A DNA stretch of 52,284 bases, from NCBI GenBank assembly GCA_938084455.1, contig CALKDX010000036.1, positions 1 to 52,284 of the forward strand, in the 5' to 3' direction. Positions 26,021 through 34,700 of this stretch are shown one piece after another (within the stretch, counting starts at the first letter, position 1; every line of letters begins with the position of its first letter). Position numbers and translations under genes: made by a program. The stretch is from Candidatus Poseidoniaceae archaeon. GTDB lineage: Archaea; Thermoplasmatota; Poseidoniia; Poseidoniales; Poseidoniaceae. Under the pieces are notes generated by a model. That model had not been told where the DNA came from. It was given only the letters and a program-made list of their open reading frames with translations, and ran no database searches.

Positions 26021-28129
26021 ATGTCAACAGGGGGAGAACTCGATTCGAGTGAAGAATTCCCCTATCTAGCCCATGCAAAACCAAGGCCTGGCCAAATTGA
26101 CATGATCCGTGAATGTCGAGAAGCGCTTCGCTCAGGTGGTTTTCACCTTGCTGCAGCCCCAACAGGAATTGGAAAAACCGCAGCTGCACTTGCAGCAGCG
26201 CTCGAGATTGCAGAGGCCACGCCGAATAAGAAAACTATTTTCTTTCTTACCTCAAGACAATCCCAGCACCGCATCGTGGTTGACACCGTTCGTCGAATCA
26301 ACGCCTTACGACGTGAACAAGACCCTGTGACCCTCGTGGACATGATCGGGCAGTCCGGCATGTGCGTCCAACCCTTTGCCAAGGAATCCTCGCATGTGTT
26401 CTCCATGTTGTGCAGCGGAGCACGCAGGGAAAAAACCTGCAAGCCATGGTTAACCAAGGCACCCGGACTAACAAAGCGCATTCTTGACAGCCCTCTGCAT
26501 GTTGACGAACTCGTCGATTTAGCCAAAATACACCGAGTTGACGGGCAAATTGCGCAAACTTGCCCTTGGAAAGCAGCGAGGGAAGCGGCCAATCATGCAG
26601 ATGTGTTTGTTGGCGATTACAACCACCTCTTTGACGAAGGGGTGCGCAGCTCCAGCCTCGAAGCGATGGGCCTACCAATGGAAGACATCATCATCATCGT
26701 TGATGAAGCACACAACCTTCCCGACCGAATTCGAATGACGATGGAGCGTGTGATCACACCCACCATTGCCCGCAATGCCACAATGGAACTGGAAGAATAC
26801 ACTGGAGCCCTTACTGCAATGTACCAAACGACGGGTGCAGATTCAACCGGTCTCGAGTTGGATTTGGCCACATGGGCTCTTGGTGTGATGAAAATTGTAC
26901 GGCAAAAGACGGCCGATTTATTCCGTCAACTTCACAATGACCTCACGGGGGATGTGAACGAACTGAATGTTGAGGTTGATCGCTTCAATGAACTCTTTCA
27001 CAGATCATGCGATGAATACGAAGGAATCTCGGGTCAGCAAACACTTTCCGAAGAACAGGTTCAATCCACAGCCCGACACACCGTCAAGAAGGAACACAGG
27101 ATGCAACTTCTCGCTGACGTATTGAACAGATGCGATATTGACTTGGATGTCGGAGAAGGCGAAGATCCTATGGAGCCTGACTCACATCGTTTGGGCCATA
27201 TCCTTGATTGCGTCAACGGCTTTGGGTCCACAACGGCACTTTGCCTTGTGTTCAGTGCGAAAGGCAAGGAAGGAAAAATCACATCGCACCTCTTGGATCC
27301 GGGATTGGTTTCCGGACCGGTGTTCGAGGGCACCGCTGGAGCGATTTTGATGTCTGGCACATTGTACCCGCCACAAATGTATGCTGATATGCTCGCTCTA
27401 CCCGCTCAAAAGACCACAAAAACGGCTTATGACTCACCCTTCGCTGGTGAACGGCGACCTGTGTTGGTCGCTGGAGACGTCTCGACCAAGTACACACAGC
27501 GGTCTCCTGCGATGTGGGATAAAATCCGCAGCCATATCCAGGCGCTGATCGAAGGTACACCGGGCCACATTGCTGTGTTTGCTCCGTCCTACAAAATGAT
27601 GGAGGAAATCCTTGCCAACAGCCACTTTCAAGGTGTTCGAAAAATCATAGAAAGCCGAGAATGGAGTAAAAACGACATTGACCGCCTCGTTGAAGACCTT
27701 CGAAGCGAACGAAGCGCTGGAAAACGAATCCTGCTTTGTGGCGTGTATGGCGCACGCTTGTCAGAGGGCATCGATTACAATGGCGGCATCTTGGATGCTG
27801 TGGCCTGCATTGGCATACCAAACGCACCCCCGTCGGTGCTTTCGAGTGCGCTCAAGGACTACGCAAGCGACCGGTTTGGAGCCAACAATGCATGGCGATA
27901 CACAGTGACGCAGCCAGCGATCAATGCGATTCTGCAAGCGATGGGGAGGCCAATTCGTTCCATTGGAGACCGTGCATTAATTCTCCTGCTCGATCAACGA
28001 CACACCGACCGCACCTACGCTACCTGTTACCCAAAAGACCTGAGGATGAACGCCACCAACACGCCAATGACAACGGCAAGTTTTGCAAGACGCTTCTTTT
28101 CGAGGGTCCACACCATTGATGAAGGGTGA
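26021..28129 (+). CDS. XPD/Rad3/DinG-family Fe-S DNA helicase
   Basis: 702 residues. Superfamily 2 motifs are visible: Walker A AAPTGIGKTAA (about residue 45), DEAH box VDEAHN (about residue 228), and the late motif with GRPIRS. Four cysteines between motif Ia and the DEAH box (GMCVQPF, SMLCSGARREKTC, QTCPW) have the spacing of the XPD Fe-S domain. These enzymes unwind DNA 5' to 3' and act in repair or in removing structures at forks. It differs from typical XPD in having CPW in place of CPY at the last cysteine. ATG 26021 is the only reasonable start. It is preceded by the structured segment and has no clear ribosome-binding site. Confidence 0.9.
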   Translation: MSTGGELDSSEEFPYLAHAKPRPGQIDMIRECREALRSGGFHLAAAPTGIGKTAAALAAALEIAEATPNKKTIFFLTSRQSQHRIVVDTVRRINALRREQDPVTLVDMIGQSGMCVQPFAKESSHVFSMLCSGARREKTCKPWLTKAPGLTKRILDSPLHVDELVDLAKIHRVDGQIAQTCPWKAAREAANHADVFVGDYNHLFDEGVRSSSLEAMGLPMEDIIIIVDEAHNLPDRIRMTMERVITPTIARNATMELEEYTGALTAMYQTTGADSTGLELDLATWALGVMKIVRQKTADLFRQLHNDLTGDVNELNVEVDRFNELFHRSCDEYEGISGQQTLSEEQVQSTARHTVKKEHRMQLLADVLNRCDIDLDVGEGEDPMEPDSHRLGHILDCVNGFGSTTALCLVFSAKGKEGKITSHLLDPGLVSGPVFEGTAGAILMSGTLYPPQMYADMLALPAQKTTKTAYDSPFAGERRPVLVAGDVSTKYTQRSPAMWDKIRSHIQALIEGTPGHIAVFAPSYKMMEEILANSHFQGVRKIIESREWSKNDIDRLVEDLRSERSAGKRILLCGVYGARLSEGIDYNGGILDAVACIGIPNAPPSVLSSALKDYASDRFGANNAWRYTVTQPAINAILQAMGRPIRSIGDRALILLLDQRHTDRTYATCYPKDLRMNATNTPMTTASFARRFFSRVHTIDEG

Positions 28130-28159
28130 ACACATTCATCGCTTGGAGGACGAAGGTTC

Positions 28160-28660
28160 ATGGAGGCCGCACATAACCCCAACAGCATGGCGTCATGGGA
28201 ACCCCTCGATGTTGACACTAAAACAGGCCCTGTATTGCCTCTTCAAGATGAAGTGGCTAACATCGAAGGCCTCAATCCTTCAGTCGAAGCGTTGCATGCT
28301 TCATTCCATGATGCTGCAGACCACCTCAACGAAGTGCAATCAATGCACACCCAAGTGCTCATCTCCGCTGGTATGCTCCCAGAATCTCACCTCGCAGAAA
28401 CCGAGCCGGACCGACAACTCAAGTGGATGGTCGAGGCCCTTCATGGAACGATCAACCCGGACGGATTGACCATACCGCTCCTTGGCGTCACCGCCGAAGA
28501 CGTAGCGGTGTTCACAAAGAAGGAAGGAGAGAGCACATTGCTTCGCTTAGTCATCGCCGATGGTGAAAACGAACCACTCGAGCGAGAAATGCCCTTACCC
28601 GATTCAAGCGAAGACATCAGTGCTCACTACATCAACGGGCGCTTGCACCTTCGCTGGTGA
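28160..28660 (+). CDS. Hypothetical protein with Hsp20-like C terminus
   Basis: 166 residues; GGAGG is about 10 bp before the ATG. The N-terminal two thirds are acidic and partly helical (LHASFHDAADHLNEVQSMH). The C-terminal end, EREMPLPDSSEDISAHYINGRLHLRW, follows the pattern of the alpha-crystallin/Hsp20 core end (x-LP-x-x-V/D ... I-x-A-x-Y-x-N-G-x-L). The preceding strands (GVTAEDVAVFTKKEG, LLRLVIADGEN) could complete a small beta sandwich. It may be a divergent small chaperone or a CS-domain protein. The gene follows the helicase by 30 bp. The match is by eye. Confidence 0.55.
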   Translation: MEAAHNPNSMASWEPLDVDTKTGPVLPLQDEVANIEGLNPSVEALHASFHDAADHLNEVQSMHTQVLISAGMLPESHLAETEPDRQLKWMVEALHGTINPDGLTIPLLGVTAEDVAVFTKKEGESTLLRLVIADGENEPLEREMPLPDSSEDISAHYINGRLHLRW

Positions 28661-28716
28661 GACTCCGTCCACCAGTCGTTGACCCTTGTCTGAGTCACGT
28701 CGGGCTTTCGTTTCAT

Positions 28717-31700
28717 TCAACGTGCTGGAACCTTGGTTAGCGTTGCGATCTCTTGTCCCATTCGCTCCAAAGCTTGCTGGGCAGCAGCTTGGTGTTGAGA
28801 ACCAAGTTCTTCCCTGCTGTACCTTGCTTGCTCGAAGACGTTGTCAAGAGCGACCAATGCCTCATCGGAGATTTGTGGCATTGCTTGGCGAATGGCCATT
28901 TCGAATTCACGAACAGTTTCGAAGTCTCGGCGGAGGAACCCATGTTCTTGGAATGCAGCACAGAGGCTCTGATAGCATGTGAAAATCGCTTCACGGATGG
29001 AATCGCCAGCAGCCAAGAGTTCTGCGGTGTAGGCAAAGATTTCCGCTGCTTCTTCAAGCAACTCCTGTGACTTCTTTCTGCGATAGAGCACGGTTCCTGC
29101 TGCTGCACCTGCAGCGATCAAGAGCGCGAGGATGTAGACCCATGTTGGAACAGGTTCGGTGACCTCAGCGTATTGGTAGTCAGGAGCCCATGGTGAATCA
29201 GCAGCCAGCGCATCGAAGTCAGCCCGGCTTTGATCCGAAAGTCGTGGGTCATCAACCAAGATTTCGAAGTACACTTCGCCCCATTCGTCCACATCACCGT
29301 ATGGTGGGTCAGAGTTGAACTCGAACGAAGCAATACCATTTTCATCAGTCAATGGTTGAATTGGTGTGGAAAGTTGTGTCCCGTTTTCGTTGTACAGGTA
29401 AATCGTCACTTGGATTCCAGAGATGCCTTGATCGGTGTCTTGAGCGGTGATGATGACATTGCCAGCAACATCCTCTTGTTCGTTCTCAATGATGTCATTG
29501 ATTGACACGTCGATGTCAGCGTTGACCTTGACATAGATCAGATGACTTTGAGTCGCCCCGTTGAGGTACAAAGCATCGTTTCGTGGAGCATCGATGTGAA
29601 GGTATTGACCTCCAGCATTGAGCCATGCTGGTGCTTTCCCACTCATTGAGAAGTTTCCGTTGTTCCAAGCAACCTGGATGTCATCCAAACAGCGAGCACC
29701 TTCACGCTTGGAAACGCAATCTGAACCGTTACCCAGGTACAGGGTGAGGTTGTTGAAGACTTCACCTTGACCACCAATTTCGGCCACTGAACCAGTGAGG
29801 ATGATTGGGGCAAAGACATCATCGCTTCGCACAATGATGTTCGAGGAGGTGCCATCAATCGTGATTATGGTGTTGGACCAAACGAGTGCCGTTGCGCTTG
29901 TGGACGCTTCGAGGTGAGCACTTGTGCCGGCAAAGGCTACAGTGAACGTATGTTCGCCTCGGGCCAGTTCCATGGTTGCAGGAATGATTGCGCTCCAAGT
30001 TCCGTCACCAAGGGTTGTTGCTGTTGCAACCTCCACATCATCGAGACGGATGCTGACCATCATTGATGGTAGGCCGTCGTTGTTGACGGTGTCAATGTCA
30101 AACAAGCGACCTGAAAGCGACCAAGTGTCTCCACGGGTTGCATCTCGACCTTCATCGAAGACAAGCGTGATGTCAGAACGGTGGGCTAAGAAGAAGGTCG
30201 TATTGCCTGCATTTGAGCGGTAGTATCCTTGTGCCTCAGCTCGAGCTTCAAGCGTGTGGTTGCCAAAGGAGAAAATGTCGGTCACGGTCCAATCGAAGGT
30301 GAAATCCCCGTTTTGGTCGGTAAGGACACTCGCCAACAGAACGCCTTCAACGGTGAGGTCCACAACATGGCCTTCAATTCCAAGCAGTTGATTGTCAACC
30401 ACTGAACCGGAGATCATGATGTTTTCTGCCACTGCAACCGGGCTTTCCATGCTCACAGTAACTTGAATTGGACTGTATACAGTCCACGTACCCATGGACT
30501 CACTTGGGAGGTAAAAGGTCGTTCCAATGAACCTCGTTTCCAGAGTCACGGGGCCAAGAGCAGCGTCAGCTGGAACTGGATACACCGCAGTGAATGTGCC
30601 GTTTTCATCGGTTGTAACGTTGGTCATCCATTGGCCATCAAGCCAAACTTCCACGGTGAGGCCCGGCAACGGCGTATCCACCAAGTCAAGCAGGCGACCT
30701 TGGATGGTCATGGTGTCTTCCCGATCGACGTTCCCGCCGGGGGTCAAGAGCAAGATCTTGGTTGGAACGCTTACATTGAACTCAACTTGATCCATGCTTG
30801 GCATGTAGTATTCTGGATTGATTTGGTCGCCGACGCCGATTGGCTCGACCCAATCCCTTCCGCCAAGGAAGCGAACCTCAATCAAGTGAGGACCAGCGCT
30901 TGTGTCTTCTGGTAAGGTCCATCCAATGGTGAACGCACCTGTTTGAGCATCGGTTTCGATGCTGGACACAGGCACCCCATCAACGAGCAGGTGAACTACA
31001 GCAATCGAAGGGACCCCATTGGTCATCAATGGGAGGCCAAGGTCATCGACAAGTGAACCATTGACGATGAATGAGTCACCAGCAGTTAGCGTCGAGGGGG
31101 CTTCGCTGATGGTCAAATCCGTTTGACCAAGAACCACAAACTGGGTTGTGGCGTTTGAGCCAATGAGACCGGTAGTACCAGATATTCCACCAAATTCCAC
31201 ATGGATGTCAGACGGACCGACTGAGAGGTTGAAGGGCACGGCAATCGTACCCGCTGCGGTACCGTTAGCGAAGGTCGTGAAGGTCGAAGGCGTGAGTCCT
31301 GGTAGACTCACCAAGAGGGTTTGGTTTCCAATTGGAGTATCCGTATTGTCCCTCAGAAGCACTTGGAAGGACACATTCGTTCCGCGTTCTGTGCGGTCGT
31401 TGAGCGAGGGTGCACCAATTCCATCAAGGGCTGGCTTGACGAACAGCAGCGTTGTGAATCCTCTGCTGTCAAACGTCTCATTCGCTGTTGAACCAACATA
31501 GTAGTTGACGTTCGGAATGTAGGTGGCGGCGATGGTGTTGTTGCCTGCTGGGAAGCTTGCTCCAAGCGTAATGGTAGCGCTCCAAACTCCACCGACGCCA
31601 ACGGTTCCACCGTTCACCGTGAAGCCAACTGGCTGGTCGTTCACGGCAAACAGGATGTTCGCAGGAAGCAGCGATCCATCCCGTTGTTCTAGGCCGGAGT

Positions 31701-34700
31701 TGTTGTCACTGAGCACTGTTCCGCTGACGTTGAACGAAGTACCAGCAACTGGATTTGCCGCAATTGGGTCAACGACCAAGATGGTGGTTGACCGGATGGT
31801 AATCGATGAAAGATTGACGTTGGTCGCCAGAAGGTCTGACGAACCGTTGAACACCAAGTTCACGTTGATCAGTCCAAGCGGATGGCTTGTCGGAATCAAG
31901 TAGGTGAAATTGGCAAACCCTCCGCCATCGGTTTGTGTTCCGGGCAACCAAGTTTCATGGAATTCAATGTCCACATCATAGGACCCTAACGGGAGGAAGA
32001 GGTTGGACGATTCAACAAGTCGAGCGCTGATGTTCACCTCATCGCCACGGTTGACGAGGATTGGATTGAGTGGTTGTATGTTTTCAAACCGAGAGACACC
32101 CATGACCAAGATGCCATTTTGTGTGCTTGCGGTGAGGTAGAACGGTGAAGAGCCTTCAACAACCGAGAGCACAAGCACCTTGTTTCCACGGACGGTTCCG
32201 TTTCCAGAAGTATCGGTTGGGATGCTCATGTTGAATGTACCATTTGGAGAGGTCTGGTAATTTGGAACCAACAATTCATCAGGATTGCTGAGCCAAAAGG
32301 CGCTCATTTGAACCGGAGCGATTAACGGACGAGAGGCGTCGTCACCATCGAGCACTTGCCCTAGGACATTGAAGTTTAATCCCGCAGTGACGGTGCTTGG
32401 AACGCTATCAATTCTGAAATCACTCGGCACCTGGACGGTGAGGTTGACCAGTGTGGAATTCCCTGTTCGTCTTGAATTACCGGTTGCCAACGGGTCGGTG
32501 AGGTCGTCGTAGACAATCATCAGGACGTCGTAATAACCAGGTGCAATTCCAGATGCGGTCCAGCCCACGCCTGCAAATCCAGCAGCATCGCTGATCGCTG
32601 TGCCTATGGAGACGTTGGTATTGCCATAGTCGAAGATGAACTCCACTGATGCATCACTCACGTTGGAATCGTCCGCAACATCGGTGATGGTCGCGTTGAA
32701 ATCAATTGTACCGTTAACTTCCACAATGAGATTTCTCCGTTCGGTTGAGACGACGAATTCAGATTCAAACCCGACAAGGGTCCCAGGAGGAATCGGAAGT
32801 GCCGGTGGGACCGTTGTGTCAACATAGCGATAGTACGCTCCTCCAATAGGTGCCTGTGAGTCGAAATCCATGTCCAGGATAAAGTCGTAGGCGTTCGAAG
32901 CGCTGGTGGTTGGCACGGTAAAGCTCAGGTTGTATTCGCTCGTAGTGTTGTTCAACAGACCTTGAGACAAGTCAATTGGAGCACCCTCAAGGGTGGTCAT
33001 GAACAATGAAAGCATGGTGATGTTGTCGCCAAGCACCTTACGGTTGGTGTGAACAGCATCGAAAATATCTCCGAAAATGTAGGAAGAATTGCCAATGTGA
33101 GTCCAATCTTGCGCTAACGTGATGTTCCAATCCACTTCAGCAGCAACCCGTACAGACCCTTGCCCAATCGAGGCCTGGTACAAGTCTGAACCGTTGAAAC
33201 TGATGTCAAGGAGGTAGTCGCCAGCATACATGTCAGCATCGAGGAACCAGTTCAAGGTGATGGTTTCACTTTCTGGGTCGACGGTCGTGTTGACCCAAGT
33301 CCCGTTGAAGGTGAAGTCGAAGTTGCCTGAAGCAAGCAAATCAGTGTCAACCCCTCGGTGATCGGTCATCGAAACCAGAACCACTGATTCTGTGCCTCTC
33401 AATTGAGACACTGATTGAGTGCTGAATTGAAGCCAACCTCGCAAGAGATACGGGGCGCCTGAAGACATGTTAGCGTCGTCTGTTGCTTCGATTGAGTCCG
33501 GGAAGAAGCGAACTTGCAATTCGATTTCACCCGCACTGATTTGAGCGACACCCGCTGTAAGGAAGTGCTGTACAGAGAAGGTGCCGTTTACCGTTTGGTT
33601 GAAAATTTCGATCCAATCGGTTCCGCTGCCATTTGAACGCATCGAGAACGAGAGGTTCCCAAGCATCGACACAGGATTTGCGCCGGAGGTCACTGCTGAA
33701 CCATTGACCCAAATGTTGTCGTCGATGAGGATGATGCTGTTGTTGGAGAGCGGCCCTTCAAGCGTAGCCGTGAGGGTTGGTGCGTCACGCACATCCAGTA
33801 CAATCGCCTTCGTGGAAGGCAACAAGTGGAACTGAATTGGGGTAATCGATGGCTCTGATGTGTCTTGCCAGCCTGAGAAACCAAGGGTGGCTGAAAGATT
33901 GGTTTTTGTTTCCAAAGGATCCAACTCAACTTCGAAACTCCATTCCCCACCAAATCCTATGCTGGTGGTCATGTTCACGAGTCCTTCGACCGAAGAGGTG
34001 TAGGTCAACCAGACCTCAGGCACCGTGTCTTGGCCTGCAATCGAGGCGATGACATTCATTGGGGCATTCTCCAGAGAGAGGGTTCCCGTGATGATTGTGG
34101 TCGCACCAGCACCTACAACAGGAGCGTCGATGGCGTTTGGCCCCGTATGGTTGATGAGGGAATCATCGGTGACGTTGATGAAGCCATCAAAGATGATACC
34201 GTCTTCAGAAACATACCCTGATTGGAGGTGCTTGATGACAATCCGATGGATACCTGGTGCACCCGGTTCGAGTGGATTGCCAATGATTTCGAAGGTACCG
34301 TTTTCATCGGTAATCACGGCGCCCATCTCGTAACCTGGAACCGCTGCAGGTCCGGGTACGCCGCCAGCTTCAGCGAGCGGTACGAGGTAGCCGACCATCG
34401 GCAAGTCAGGAATTGGTGTTCCATTTTCGACAAAACGCAGTTGGCCTGTCACGTTGAGGGAGGAAGTGAGGTCTCGGTCCCACACAAGCGAGGAGATGGT
34501 CTGATTGACAATCTCAATCTCTTCCGCAGGTGGGCATGCGTCAAACGCAATCCAACCGAGGTCAGTGTTTCCGTTAGCGCTGTTCTGCTGCAGGCGAACT
34601 TCACCCCAAGTGGTTCGATCTTCTGGGAAGACTGCATAGCCATCACCGTTCCAAGTGCCGCCAGCAAATCCGCTGACATAGCGTGCAGGAAGTCCAGCAA